Source of the DNA: Paroceanicella profunda
Lineage (GTDB): Bacteria > Pseudomonadota > Alphaproteobacteria > Rhodobacterales > Rhodobacteraceae
Reading direction: 5' to 3'
DNA: 64,000 nucleotides
NCBI RefSeq assembly: GCF_005887635.2
Contig: NZ_CP040818.1
Coordinates: 62,001-126,000, forward strand
Shown: positions 53,125 through 62,746 of the stretch, piece by piece
Layout of the letters: each line of letters starts with the position of its first letter
How positions within the stretch are numbered: position 1 is the stretch's first letter
Translations under genes and position numbers: made by a program
Notes under the pieces: generated by a model
The model's database searches: none
What the model was told of the DNA's origin: nothing
The model's input: only the letters and a program-made list of their open reading frames with translations

Positions 53125-54714
53125 ATGAGAAGTGTACATCTAGAGCGCAGCCGCATCGCGGTCGTGACAGCTTCACTGCTGTTCGCCGGAGCGGCCTGGG
53201 GCCAGGACGCCCCGGCCCCCCCAGAGGCGGGCGCCCGGCCGAACATCCTGGTCATCTGGGGTGACGACATCGGCCAGACCAATGTCTCCGCCTACAGCTT
53301 CGGCCTCATGGGCTACGAGACGCCCAACATCGACCGTATCGCGGCGGAAGGCACCAAGTTCACCGATTACTACGCCGAGCAGAGCTGCACGGCGGGGCGG
53401 TCGACCTTCATCACCGGACAGTCGACGCTGCGCACCGGCCTTTCCAAGGTCGGCCTGCCCGGCGCCGATCTCGGCCTGCGCGACGATGACGTGACCATCG
53501 CGTCGGCGCTCAAGGAGCTCGGATACGCCACGGGCCAGTTCGGCAAGAACCACCTCGGCGACAAGGACGAGTTCCTGCCCACCAACCACGGCTTCGACGA
53601 ATTCTTCGGCAACCTCTACCACCTGAACGCCGAGGAGGAGCCGGAGAACCGCAACTACCCGCTGGACCCGGCCTTCCGCGAGCAGTTCGGCCCCCGGGGC
53701 GTGATCCGCGCCTCCGCCGACGGCCAGATCGAGGACACCGGCCCGCTGACCAAGAAGCGCATGGAGACCGTGGACGAGGAAACCTCGGCTGCGGCCATCG
53801 ACTTCATGCGGCGCCAGGTGGACCAGGGCACGCCGTTCTTCGTCTGGATGAACACCACCCGGATGCACTTCCGCACCCATGTGAAGGAGGAGAACCGCTC
53901 CGCGCCCGGCCTGACCGCGCTGACCGAATATGCCGACGGCATGATCGAGCATGACGCGATCGTCGGCCAGATCCTCGATGCCGTCGACGAGATGGGCATC
54001 GCCGACAACACCATCGTGATGTATTCCACCGACAACGGCCCGCACCAGAACTCCTGGCCCGACGCCGGCACCACGCCGTTCCGCAGCGAGAAGAACACCA
54101 ACTGGGAAGGCGCCTTCCGCGTGCCCGCGCTGATCCGCTGGCCCGGACACATCGAGCCCGGCACCGTCAAGACGGGCATGTTCTCGGGGCTCGACTGGTT
54201 CCCCACCCTGCTCGCCGCCGCCGGTGACGAGGACATCGCGGACCGTCTGCTCGACGGCACCACCATCGACGGCAAGGACTACAAGGTCCACCTCGACGGC
54301 TACAACCAGCTGCCGTACCTGACCGGCGCCAGCGACACGAGCGCGCGCAAGGAGTTCTTCTACTTCAACGACGACGGCCAGATTGTCGGCCTGCGCTACG
54401 AGAACTGGAAGTTCGCCTTCCTGGAGCAGCGCTCGACGGGCACACTGCAGGTCTGGGCCGAGCCCTTCACCAAGCTCAGAGTGCCGAAGATCTTCGACCT
54501 GAGATCCGACCCCTACGAGCGGGCGGACGTCACGTCCAACACCTACTGGGACTGGGTGCTCGACCACGCCTTCCTGCTGGTTCCGGCGCAGGCGGAGGTG
54601 GCGAAGTTCTTCGCGACCTTCGAGGACTATCCCCCCTCGCAGCGGGCGGCGAGCTTCTCGGTCGACCAGATCCAGGAGCAGCTCGAGAGCCAGCTCGGGG
54701 GCATGTCGCAGTGA
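53125..54714 (+). CDS. Secreted arylsulfatase-type sulfatase
   Basis: 529 residues with a signal peptide (VVTASLLFAGAAWGQ). The formylglycine motif is EQSCTAGRSTFITGQ (C-x-A-x-R), the cysteine being the residue converted to formylglycine. Metal ligands lie in ILVIWGDDIGQTN (Asp-Asp) and VMYSTDNGPHQN (Asp-Asn); FGKNHLGDKDEF gives the conserved Lys-His. It cleaves sulfate esters in the periplasm. AAGGAG precedes ATG 53125. A strong hairpin separates it from the next gene. Substrate unknown; no formylglycine-generating enzyme is in the window. Confidence 0.93.
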   Translation: MRSVHLERSRIAVVTASLLFAGAAWGQDAPAPPEAGARPNILVIWGDDIGQTNVSAYSFGLMGYETPNIDRIAAEGTKFTDYYAEQSCTAGRSTFITGQSTLRTGLSKVGLPGADLGLRDDDVTIASALKELGYATGQFGKNHLGDKDEFLPTNHGFDEFFGNLYHLNAEEEPENRNYPLDPAFREQFGPRGVIRASADGQIEDTGPLTKKRMETVDEETSAAAIDFMRRQVDQGTPFFVWMNTTRMHFRTHVKEENRSAPGLTALTEYADGMIEHDAIVGQILDAVDEMGIADNTIVMYSTDNGPHQNSWPDAGTTPFRSEKNTNWEGAFRVPALIRWPGHIEPGTVKTGMFSGLDWFPTLLAAAGDEDIADRLLDGTTIDGKDYKVHLDGYNQLPYLTGASDTSARKEFFYFNDDGQIVGLRYENWKFAFLEQRSTGTLQVWAEPFTKLRVPKIFDLRSDPYERADVTSNTYWDWVLDHAFLLVPAQAEVAKFFATFEDYPPSQRAASFSVDQIQEQLESQLGGMSQ

Positions 54715-54730
54715 CGGGCTGAGCTGAACG

Positions 54731-54759
54731 GCCCCGTGGGGAACGCTTCCCCACGGGGC
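54731..54759 (+). terminator. Strong hairpin between sulfatase and HAD phosphatase
   Basis: GCCCCGTGGGGAA (54731-54743), loop CGC, TTCCCCACGGGGC (54747-54759): a perfect 13-bp stem, 16 bp after the sulfatase stop. There is no T run, but the stem is very stable; terminator or message-end stabiliser. Confidence 0.65.
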
Positions 54760-54788
54760 ACCCCGATATCCAGATATCCGAGGCCGCC

Positions 54789-55763
54789 GTGCGTATTTCC
54801 CTCGCCGCAGCATTCCTTCTCGTTCCGGTCATCGCGTCGGCGGACCCCCTGCCCTCCTGGAACGACACCGGGGCCAAGGCCGCGATCATCGCCTTTGTCG
54901 ACAGCGTGACCGACCCTGACGCAGACACCTACGTGCCCGAGGCGAACCGGATCGCCGTCTTCGACAACGACGGCACCCTCTGGGCCGAGCAGCCGGCGTA
55001 TTTCCAGCTGCTCTATGCCATCGACGTCCTGAAGCAGAAGGCAGGGGCCGACGCGTCGATCCTCACTTCCGACGTGCTGAAGGCGGCCGCTGCCGGCGAC
55101 ATGCAGGGCATCATGGCCAGGGGCACCGAGGGCCTTCTCGAGATCATCAACGTGAGCCATGCCGCCATCACCGCCGAGGCGTTCGGGGCGAATGCGCATG
55201 CCTGGCTGACGACGGCGACGCATCCGACCACCGGCCGGACCTATGCCGGCATGATCTACCAGCCGATGCTGGAGCTGCTGAGCTACCTGCGCGAGGAGGA
55301 GTTCACCACCTGGATCGTTTCGGGCGGCGGTATCGATTTCATCCGCGCCATCGCCGAGGATGCCTATGGCATTCCGCCGTGGCAGGTGGTGGGCAGCCAG
55401 GGCAACACCAGCTACGCCCTGTCCGGAGACGGCACTCCGACCCTCACCAAGGACGGCGGCATCAGCTTCATCGACGACAAGGAGGGCAAGCCCGTCGGCA
55501 TCATGCGCCATATCGGCCGGCGCCCGATCTTCGCCGCCGGCAACTCGGACGGCGACTTCCAGATGCTGGAATGGACCACCGCCGGCGACGGCCCCCGTTT
55601 CGGCCTGATCGTGCACCACACCGACGCCGGACGCGAGTTCGCCTATGACCGCGAGGGCGGCATCGGGGTTCTCGACCGCGGCCTCGACGAGGCCGACGAA
55701 CGGGGCTGGCTGGTCGTCGACATGGCCAGGGACTGGGGCCGGGTCTGGCCGGGCGAGGAGTGA
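54789..55763 (+). CDS. Periplasmic HAD-family phosphatase (SerB-like)
   Basis: 324 residues from GTG 54789 with a signal peptide (AAAFLLVPVIASADPLP). Motif I RIAVFDNDGTLWAEQ has both Asp residues, so it is a phosphatase-type HAD. Motif II TTWIVSGGGIDFI, motif III (Lys) near KEGKPVGIM, and motif IV FAAGNSDGDFQML complete the set. The fold resembles phosphoserine phosphatases. It lies 75 bp after the sulfatase; together they may process sulfated or phosphorylated substrates outside the membrane. Confidence 0.88.
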   Translation: MRISLAAAFLLVPVIASADPLPSWNDTGAKAAIIAFVDSVTDPDADTYVPEANRIAVFDNDGTLWAEQPAYFQLLYAIDVLKQKAGADASILTSDVLKAAAAGDMQGIMARGTEGLLEIINVSHAAITAEAFGANAHAWLTTATHPTTGRTYAGMIYQPMLELLSYLREEEFTTWIVSGGGIDFIRAIAEDAYGIPPWQVVGSQGNTSYALSGDGTPTLTKDGGISFIDDKEGKPVGIMRHIGRRPIFAAGNSDGDFQMLEWTTAGDGPRFGLIVHHTDAGREFAYDREGGIGVLDRGLDEADERGWLVVDMARDWGRVWPGEE

Positions 55764-56283
55764 CGGACGGAGATCGTCATCCTCTCCCGTGCGCGTTGCG
55801 CGGAGGCGCGCGCGGGGCCCGGGCAGCCCGTGGCCTTCGCCGGCCGGAGCCTGTCGGGCGCGCCCCGCAAGGGGCCATGTCCGCAAGCGCCGCTCCTGCC
55901 CGATCCGCGCAGCCGGGCGCATCCTGTCCGCAGCGGCGCGCGAGGGTGCGGTACGCTCCACCCGCGGAGCGATCGGGCCCCGCTCCGCATCCGCGGCGCA
56001 GGAGCGGGACGGTCTCCGTCTGCGGCCCCGCGCTGCGTGCACGCCGGGATGCGCGGATGGAAGCCCGGGAGGACATGACCGGCACCGCCCCGATCGGAGC
56101 GGCGCCCTGGCCGGCGCGACCGGTCCCCACCAGACCGCGCGCGCGGAACGCACGAAAGCGGATCGCGCCCGCGCAGGCGCCCGGGGCCCCGGATCCGAGG
56201 GTTCCCCGGCGTGATGACACCTGTCGCGCGCGGCCCGGCACAGCCCGGGCGCGCGCGGCCGGGGCGGAACAGGGAGAGACGCC
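55764..56283. other. Spacer before the MoxR operon
   Basis: About 520 bp with no supportable gene. Frames are open on both strands but without family or consistent codon bias. It should carry the promoter of the moxR-bat operon; no clear box is visible. Confidence 0.4.
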
Positions 56284-57318
56284 GTGAGCCAGGCAGAAGC
56301 GGAGGCCATCGCGGCCGGTGAGGGCGCACGGGGCCGGATCGAGGCCCTGCGCGCGCGCATGGGCGAGGCAATCATCGGCCAGCGCGACGTGATCGACCGC
56401 CTGCTGATCGGGCTGCTGGCCAACGGCAACCTGCTCGTCGAGGGGCTGCCCGGCCTCGCCAAGACCCGGGCGATCAAGGCGCTGGCGAAGAACATGGAAT
56501 GCGCCTTCAGCCGCATCCAGTTCACGCCGGACCTGCTGCCCTCGGATGTGACCGGCACGGAAGTCTATTACCAGAAGGACGGCGGCGGCGACTTCCGCTT
56601 CGAGCCCGGTCCGATCTTCGCCAACATCGTGCTCGCCGACGAGATCAACCGCGCCCCGGCCAAGGTGCAGGCCGCGCTGCTGGAGGCGATGGAGGAGCGG
56701 CAGGTGACGGTGGCGGGCACCACCCACCGGATGGAGCCGCTCTTCATGGTGATGGCGACGCAGAACCCCATCGAGCAGGAGGGCACCTACCCCCTGCCCG
56801 AGGCGCAGATGGACCGGTTCCTGATGCATGTGCTCATCACCTATCCGCCGGTCGGGGACGAGGTGGAGGTGATCCGGCTCGTCCGCGCCGAGGAGATCGC
56901 GGCGGTGGCGACGCAGGCGGCCCGGGATGACGGCGCGAGGCCCGCGCCGCGGCCGCCGATCCCGCAGGAGGCCGTCTTCGCGGCGCGCCGCGAGATCGGC
57001 GCCATCCACGTCGCCGGGGCGATGGAGCGCTACATGGCGGACCTGGTCAACGCCACCCGCGCGCCCGCGGGCTTCGGCGACGACCTGAAGCGCTGGATCG
57101 AAATCGGCGCCAGCCCGCGCGCCTCGCTGGCGCTCGACAGATGCGGGCGCACCCATGCCTGGCTGGCGGGGCGCGACTACCTGGACCCCGAGGACATCCG
57201 CGCCATCGCGCCGGAGGTGTTCCGCCACCGCCTGAAGCTCACCTACGAGGCCCAGGGCGAGGGCATCGCCCCTGACCGGGTCATCGCGGAGATGATCCGG
57301 CAGGTGGCTCTGCCCTGA
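56284..57318 (+). CDS. MoxR-family AAA+ ATPase
   Basis: 344 residues from GTG 56284, after AGGGAGAG. It shows Walker A LVEGLPGLAKTRAIK, FTPDLLPSDVTGTEVY, Walker B IVLADEINRAPAKVQ and sensor VMATQNPIEQEGTYPLPE. MoxR ATPases act as chaperones that load metal or mature partner proteins together with VWA proteins. It is first of a six-gene operon and 11 bp before the DUF58 gene. Confidence 0.93.
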   Translation: MSQAEAEAIAAGEGARGRIEALRARMGEAIIGQRDVIDRLLIGLLANGNLLVEGLPGLAKTRAIKALAKNMECAFSRIQFTPDLLPSDVTGTEVYYQKDGGGDFRFEPGPIFANIVLADEINRAPAKVQAALLEAMEERQVTVAGTTHRMEPLFMVMATQNPIEQEGTYPLPEAQMDRFLMHVLITYPPVGDEVEVIRLVRAEEIAAVATQAARDDGARPAPRPPIPQEAVFAARREIGAIHVAGAMERYMADLVNATRAPAGFGDDLKRWIEIGASPRASLALDRCGRTHAWLAGRDYLDPEDIRAIAPEVFRHRLKLTYEAQGEGIAPDRVIAEMIRQVALP

Positions 57319-57329
57319 GGGAGGGGAGG

Positions 57330-58310
57330 ATGCGCGACACGGCCGCGATGACACGCACCGGCACCCTGCCGCCGGCGACACCGGCGGGCGGCGCGGACCC
57401 GCGGGTGCATGTCACGCTCGGCCATCTGCGTGCGCTCGAGGGGCGGGCACGGTCCCTGAGCTTCCTGCCGCGCCAGCCGGCGCGCTCGGTGCTGAACGGG
57501 CGGCACGCCTCGCGGCTGCGCGGGCGCGGGCTCAACTTCGAGGAGCTGCGCGGCTACCTCCCCGGGGACGACGTGCGCGCGATCGACTGGAAGGTGACGG
57601 CGCGCACCGGCACGCCCCATGTGCGGGTGATGACCGAGGAGCGCGACCGGCCGTCGCTGATCGTCGTCGATCAGCGCATGTCTATGTTCTTCGGATCGCG
57701 GCTGAACATGAAGGCGGTGACCGCGGCGGAGGCCGCGGCCCTCGCCGCCTTCCGCATCCTCGATCAGGGCGACCGGCTGGGCGGCATCGTCTTCGGCGAC
57801 ACGCAGATCGCCGAGATCCGGCCGCAGCGCAGCCGGATGGCGCTCGAGCGGTTTCTCATGGCGCTCGCCGACGCGAACGGGTGCCTGCGTGCCGACGCGC
57901 CCGCGACGGACCCGATGCCGCTCAGGCAGGTGCTGCGCGCGGTGGCGCGGATCGCGCCGCGCAATCATCTGGTGATCGTCCTCAGCGACTTCGACGTGAT
58001 CGACGCGGAGACCGAGCGGCTGGTCGCGGGCCTCGCGCGCGGTAACGATCTCGTGCTCGGCCTCGTCAGCGATCCGTTCGGGGAGACCCTTCCCGAGGGG
58101 CTGCGCCTCGTCGTCTCCGACGGCGAATTGCAGGCGGAGATCGACACGGGCGACCGCGCGGCGCACCGGGGCCTGCGCGACATGGCCACCGGCCGGCTCG
58201 CGGCGGTGCTCGACTGGCAGCGGCGGCTCGGCGTCCCGGTGCTGCCGCTCTCGGCCGCCGAGGAGACGCTGCCGCAGATGCGCCGCCTGATGGGGCTCGG
58301 CGCGCGATGA
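57330..58310 (+). CDS. DUF58 protein (VWA-like) of the MoxR operon
   Basis: 326 residues. The DUF58 hallmark is DVRAIDWKVTARTGTPHVRV; RPSLIVVDQRMSMFFGS has the VWA-like MIDAS form with a changed second residue. GGAGGGGAGG precedes ATG 57330. Such proteins bind MoxR. The stop overlaps the next start (ATGA). Confidence 0.9.
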   Translation: MRDTAAMTRTGTLPPATPAGGADPRVHVTLGHLRALEGRARSLSFLPRQPARSVLNGRHASRLRGRGLNFEELRGYLPGDDVRAIDWKVTARTGTPHVRVMTEERDRPSLIVVDQRMSMFFGSRLNMKAVTAAEAAALAAFRILDQGDRLGGIVFGDTQIAEIRPQRSRMALERFLMALADANGCLRADAPATDPMPLRQVLRAVARIAPRNHLVIVLSDFDVIDAETERLVAGLARGNDLVLGLVSDPFGETLPEGLRLVVSDGELQAEIDTGDRAAHRGLRDMATGRLAAVLDWQRRLGVPVLPLSAAEETLPQMRRLMGLGAR

Positions 58311-58780
58311 ACGGGGAGGACGCGCCGACGACGCTGATCGACCTGCTCGACATGCTCGCGGAGCCGCCCGCGCCGCCGCCGGTCGCGATGACGCCGCAGA
58401 CCTGGGGCTGGGGCGCGCTGCTGGCGCTGGTGCTGCTGGCGCTGGCCTGGCTCGCATGGCGAACATGGCGGCACCGGCGCGCGAACGCCTACCGCCGGGC
58501 GGCGCTGGCCGAGCTGGCCGCGGCCGGCGACGACCCCGCGAGGATCGCCGGGATCCTGCGCCGCACCGCGCTCGCGGCCTGGCCGCGCACCCGGGTTGCG
58601 AGCCTCACGGGGCCCGACTGGCTCGCCTTCCTCGACGCGACCGGCGGCACCGGCTTCGTCGACGGCCCCGGCGCCGCGCTCGCCCGGGCACCCTATCGCG
58701 ACGGCCAGGCGCCCGTGCCGGGCCTCGGCGACCTCGCCGCGGGCTGGGTGCGGCGACACCGGGTGGAGGCGCAGGCATGA
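58307..58780 (+). CDS. DUF4381 membrane protein
   Basis: 157 residues with one membrane helix (WGALLALVLLALAWLAWRTW) near residues 30-50 and a cytoplasmic tail (RRAALAELAAAGDDPARIAG, WLAFLDATGGTGFV) typical of DUF4381, found in MoxR-Bat operons. It is coupled to both neighbours by ATGA overlaps. Confidence 0.88.
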   Translation: MNGEDAPTTLIDLLDMLAEPPAPPPVAMTPQTWGWGALLALVLLALAWLAWRTWRHRRANAYRRAALAELAAAGDDPARIAGILRRTALAAWPRTRVASLTGPDWLAFLDATGGTGFVDGPGAALARAPYRDGQAPVPGLGDLAAGWVRRHRVEAQA

Positions 58781-59760
58781 TCTCGCTCGCAGCCCCCTGG
58801 GCACTCCTGCTCCTGCCGCTGCCGCTCCTCATGCTCCGGCTGGTGCCGCCGCACCGCGAGCGGGTGCCGGCGCTGCGCCTGCCGTTCTTCCGCCGCATCG
58901 TCGACGTGTCGGGCGTCGCGCCCGGTCCCGGCGCCGTGGTGCTGTCGCGCACCCGGCTGCAGATGATCGCGGCGCTGGCCGCCTGGGCGCTGGCCGTGCT
59001 GGCGCTGGCGCAGCCCGAGCGCGTCGGTGCGCCGGTGGAGATCACCCGGGCGGCGCGCGATGTCGTGCTCGCCATCGACATCTCCGGCTCGATGGACGCG
59101 CGCGACTTCCGGACCCCGGACGGCGCGCCCAAGCAGCGTCTCGCGGGCGTGCGCGAGGTGGTCAGCACCTTCGTGGAGGGGCGCGAGGGCGACCGGATGG
59201 CGCTGATCGTCTTCGGCACCAGGGCCTATGTTCAGGCCCCGCTGACCGAGGATCTCGGCACCATCGTCGACCTGCTCGCGCGCACCGAGGTCGGCATGGC
59301 CGGCCCGCACACGGCGCTCGGCGATGCCATCGGCCTCGCCATCCGCACCTTCGAGGCGAGCGCGATCGAGCAGCGCCTGCTGATCGTGCTCTCCGACGGC
59401 GCGGACACCGCCAGCCGCATGAGCCCGGTCAACGCCGCCGAGATCGCCAGGGGCGAAAGCGTCGAGATCTTCTCCATCGGCGTCGGCGACCCGGATGCCC
59501 GCGGCGAGGACCGGGTCGACCTCGCCACCCTCAGGGACATCGCGGCCCGGACCGGGGGCGCCGTCTTCTTCGCCGGCGACGAGGCGGCGCTGCGTGCCGT
59601 CTACGCGCGCATCGACGACCTCGCCCCCCGCGAGGTCGAGACGCTCAGCTACCGCCCGCGGCAGTCCCTCGCCTGGATCCCCCTGGCGCTTGCGGCGCTG
59701 GTCGGAACGGCGGCGCTCGCCGTCCTGGTGCTGGGCGCCCGGCGGAGGGCCGCGGGATGA
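58777..59760 (+). CDS. batA: BatA-like von Willebrand factor A membrane protein
   Basis: 327 residues. Two N-terminal membrane helices, then a VWA domain with a full MIDAS site: VVLAIDISGSMDARDF (DxSxS), GPHTALGDAIG (Thr) and IVLSDGADTAS (Asp). A C-terminal helix (LAALVGTAALAVLVLGA) anchors it. It binds a divalent metal and probably partners with MoxR at the membrane. ATGA overlaps on both sides. Confidence 0.9.
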   Translation: MISLAAPWALLLLPLPLLMLRLVPPHRERVPALRLPFFRRIVDVSGVAPGPGAVVLSRTRLQMIAALAAWALAVLALAQPERVGAPVEITRAARDVVLAIDISGSMDARDFRTPDGAPKQRLAGVREVVSTFVEGREGDRMALIVFGTRAYVQAPLTEDLGTIVDLLARTEVGMAGPHTALGDAIGLAIRTFEASAIEQRLLIVLSDGADTASRMSPVNAAEIARGESVEIFSIGVGDPDARGEDRVDLATLRDIAARTGGAVFFAGDEAALRAVYARIDDLAPREVETLSYRPRQSLAWIPLALAALVGTAALAVLVLGARRRAAG

Positions 59761-61475
59761 GCCCGGTCGAACTGGCGCTCGGCGCCTTCCACTTCCTCCG
59801 GCCGTTCTGGCTGCTGCTCCTGCCCCTGATCGCCTGGCTGTGGTGGATGGCCCGGCGCACCCGCGCGCGCCGCGCGGTGCCGAGGGACGGGATCGCTCCG
59901 CACCTGCGCGCCGCGCTGACCGTGGGCGCGCGGGGGGCGCGCCGGCTCCTGCCGGTCGACGGCGTCGCGCTGGCGCTCGCCTGCCTGTCGCTGGGTGCCG
60001 CCGGCCCCACCTGGTCGCGCATGCCGGACCCGTTCGTCGCCCGGTCCGCGCCGGTCGTCGTGGCGCTGCGGGTCGCCCCTTCCATGGAGGGCACCGATGT
60101 CTCTCCCTCGCGGCTCGAGCGCGGCACGCAGAAGATCCGCGACCTGCTCGCGCTGCGCGCCGGCGCCCGCACCGCGCTGGTCGCCTATGCCGGCAGCGCC
60201 CACCGCGTCGTGCCGATGACCGAGGACCCGGGCGTCATGACCCCCTACCTCGCGGGCCTGACGCCGGAGGTGATGCCGCGCGAGGGCGACCGCGCCGCCG
60301 AAGCGCTGGCCCTCGCCGAGGCGCTGCTCGCCGGGGAGGACGCGCCGGGCGCCATCCTCTTCGTCACCGACCGGCTCGACCCGGCGGATGTCGCCGCGCT
60401 CGACGGCAGCGCGCGGCCGGTCGCGGTGCTGGCGATGCTGCCCGAGGGCGCGCGCGACCGCGGCCTCGACCAGCTCGGCACGGCGCAGGTGGTGGCGGTG
60501 ACGCCGGACGCCGCCGACATCCGCCGGATCGACGGGATGCTGAACGCCGCCTACCGCCGGGCGATGCTGGAGAACACCGATCAGCCCTGGCAGGACCGCG
60601 GCCATTGGCTGGCCTGGCCGGCGGCGCTGCTCACGCTCCTGTGGTTCCGCCGGGGCTGGACGCTGCGTTGGGCCGCGGTGCTGGCGCTGGCCGCTTCGCT
60701 CGCGCTGCCCGCACCCCGGGCGGCCCGGGCCGGGGGCATCGCCGACTGGTTCCTCACACCGGACCAGCAGGGCAGCCTCGCGCTTCAGCGCCGGGATTTC
60801 GGGCGGGCGGCGGAGCTCTTCTCCGATCCCCTCCGCCGCGGCTACGCGCTCTACCGCGACGGCCAGTACGCGGCGGCGGTCGAGGTGCTCGACCGGGTCG
60901 GGACCGCCGCCGCGGCCTTCCTCCAGGGCATGGCGCAGCTCAGGTCGCGCGCCTACCGCGACGGCGTGCGCTCCTTCCGCACCGCGCTCGATCGCGATCC
61001 GGACTATCCCGGCGCGGCCGCGAACCTCGCCGTCGCGCAGCGGATCGTCGACTATATCGAGGAGGCGCGCGAACAGTCCGACACCGGCGAGGACACGGGC
61101 ATTGGCGCCGACGACATCGTTCTCGACAATGAGGCGGACCGCGGCGCGGAGACGGAAACGGACGCCCCGGAGGCCGGCGCCGCCGGTCTGCTGACCGCGG
61201 AGCAGTGGATGAACACGGTCGACACCGGCACGGGCGCCTTTCTGCGGCAGCGCTTCGCCATCGAGGCGCTGCGCGCCTCCGCCCCCGCGCCCGGGGGCAC
61301 CGCGCCGGGGGGCACGGCGCCTTCGGACGCGGACAAGGACTCGGCCTCGGGCCCCGACGCAGGCGCAGACACAGAAGCGAGCACAGGCGCAGGCGCAGGC
61401 GCAGGCGCAGGCGCAGGCGCAGGCGCAGAAGCGGGCGCAGAAGCGGGCGCGGGCAGGACGGAGGACGCAAGGTGA
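59757..61475 (+). CDS. BatB/BatC-like VWA-TPR membrane protein with degenerate MIDAS
   Basis: 572 residues. N-terminal helices (FWLLLLPLIAWLWWMA), then a VWA-like domain in which the MIDAS Asp is lost: VVVALRVAPSMEGTDVSPSR has Arg where BatA has Asp. Next is a helix (WAAVLALAASLALPAPRAA), then TPR-like repeats (QGSLALQRRDFGRAAELFSD, YRDGVRSFRTALDRDPDYPG), so it combines BatB and BatC. The tail is a low-complexity Ala-Gly-Glu stretch encoded by a 6-bp repeat. Metal binding is doubtful. ATGA and GTGA overlaps couple it to batA and batD. Confidence 0.85.
   Translation: MSPVELALGAFHFLRPFWLLLLPLIAWLWWMARRTRARRAVPRDGIAPHLRAALTVGARGARRLLPVDGVALALACLSLGAAGPTWSRMPDPFVARSAPVVVALRVAPSMEGTDVSPSRLERGTQKIRDLLALRAGARTALVAYAGSAHRVVPMTEDPGVMTPYLAGLTPEVMPREGDRAAEALALAEALLAGEDAPGAILFVTDRLDPADVAALDGSARPVAVLAMLPEGARDRGLDQLGTAQVVAVTPDAADIRRIDGMLNAAYRRAMLENTDQPWQDRGHWLAWPAALLTLLWFRRGWTLRWAAVLALAASLALPAPRAARAGGIADWFLTPDQQGSLALQRRDFGRAAELFSDPLRRGYALYRDGQYAAAVEVLDRVGTAAAAFLQGMAQLRSRAYRDGVRSFRTALDRDPDYPGAAANLAVAQRIVDYIEEAREQSDTGEDTGIGADDIVLDNEADRGAETETDAPEAGAAGLLTAEQWMNTVDTGTGAFLRQRFAIEALRASAPAPGGTAPGGTAPSDADKDSASGPDAGADTEASTGAGAGAGAGAGAGAEAGAEAGAGRTEDAR
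61385..61426 (+). repeat. Hexanucleotide repeat (AGGCGC x7) in the BatB/C tail
   Basis: Seven perfect AGGCGC units, followed by looser AGAAGCGGGCGC units to about 61450. It encodes alternating Gly-Ala. Unit changes keep the frame, so tail length may vary between strains. Confidence 0.85.
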
Positions 61476-62746
61476 GGCGCGCCGCGCTCCTGCTGCTTCT
61501 CGCCCCCGCCCTTCCGGCCACAGCGCAGCAGGACGCCGCCGCGCAGGGCGGCCCGGTGATGCAGGTCACGTTCGAGGAGACCGAGGCGATCCCCGGGCAG
61601 CCCCTGAGCCTGCGCCTGACAGTGCTGGCGCCGACCTACTTCCCCGAACCGCCGGTCTGGCCCGGCCTGGAGGCGCCGAACCTGCTGGTGCGCCTGCCCG
61701 AACGCTCCACCAACCCGACGAGCGCCCGGGTGGGCGGCGAGACCTGGTCCGGCATCACCCGCACCTACCGGATCTCGCCGATGGTGCCGGGGGCGTTCTC
61801 GATCCCCCCGCAGGAGGTGATCGTCACCTACGCCGATCCCGACACCAACGCGCCGGTGAAGGCGACGCTGCACACGCAGGCGATCGGCTTCCGCGGTGTG
61901 CTGCCCGAAGGCGCGGAGGGGCTCGACCCGTTCATCGCGGCCAGTGCGCTCACGCTCGAACAGACGGTGGAGGGCACACCGGGCGCGATGAAACCCGGTG
62001 ACAGCGTGACCCGCACGGTCAAGGCCACGGTGACGGGAACGTCGCCGATGTTCCTGCCGCACCTGCTCGCGCCTGTCGCGGTGGAGGGGCTCGCCGCCTA
62101 TCCGGACGCGCCGGCCGTGGCCGAGACCGATGACCGCGGCGAGCTCGGCGGCAGCCGGACCGAAAGCGTGACCCTGGTCGCCGAGGGCGGCGGCAGCGGC
62201 GCGGCGCCCGCGGTGACGCTCGACTGGTACAACCTCACGTCGGGCGCGGTGGAGACCGCCACGCTGGAGGGGTTCGCCATCACCGTCGACGGGCCGCCCG
62301 CCGGAGCCTCCGCCGGGCCGCGCGACTGGCGGGCAATCGCGCTGGCCGGGCTGGCGGGGCTCGGCGCGGTGGCCGCCGGGGTCCTCGCGTTCCGCCGCGG
62401 CAGGCCGGTGCTGGTCCGCCGGCTCGGCGAGGCCCGGGCGCGGCGGCGCGCCTCCGAGCCCCACGCCTATGCCCGGTTGCGCCGGGTCATCGCCAGCCGC
62501 GATCACGCCCGGTTGCGCCCGGCGCTGGACCGCTGGGCACAGCGCACCACCGGGCCGGACCCGCGCGCGGCGCCCGATATCGGCGCCGCCTTGGCCGCGC
62601 TCGGCGCGGCGCGCTACGGCCGCGCGGCGCCCGTGCAGGATGACGCGGCATGGAACACGCTGGCCCGGGAGCTGGCGCGGGCGCGGGCCTCCGCCCTGCG
62701 CACGGGCCGGACCGTTCGGTCCCTGCCGCGTCTCAATCCCGTATAA
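61472..62746 (+). CDS. batD: BatD-like protein
   Basis: 424 residues from GTG 61472 (GTGA overlap), with a signal peptide (RRAALLLLLAPALPATAQQ). The periplasmic part is beta-rich (VTFEETEAIPGQPLSLRLTV, YRISPMVPGAFSIPPQEVIV), followed by a membrane helix (AIALAGLAGLGAVAAGVLAF) near residue 295 and a cytoplasmic helical tail, the BatD layout. It ends the operon; the set moxR-DUF58-DUF4381-batA-batB/C-batD suggests envelope-stress or protein-maturation work. Confidence 0.85.
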   Translation: MRRAALLLLLAPALPATAQQDAAAQGGPVMQVTFEETEAIPGQPLSLRLTVLAPTYFPEPPVWPGLEAPNLLVRLPERSTNPTSARVGGETWSGITRTYRISPMVPGAFSIPPQEVIVTYADPDTNAPVKATLHTQAIGFRGVLPEGAEGLDPFIAASALTLEQTVEGTPGAMKPGDSVTRTVKATVTGTSPMFLPHLLAPVAVEGLAAYPDAPAVAETDDRGELGGSRTESVTLVAEGGGSGAAPAVTLDWYNLTSGAVETATLEGFAITVDGPPAGASAGPRDWRAIALAGLAGLGAVAAGVLAFRRGRPVLVRRLGEARARRRASEPHAYARLRRVIASRDHARLRPALDRWAQRTTGPDPRAAPDIGAALAALGAARYGRAAPVQDDAAWNTLARELARARASALRTGRTVRSLPRLNPV

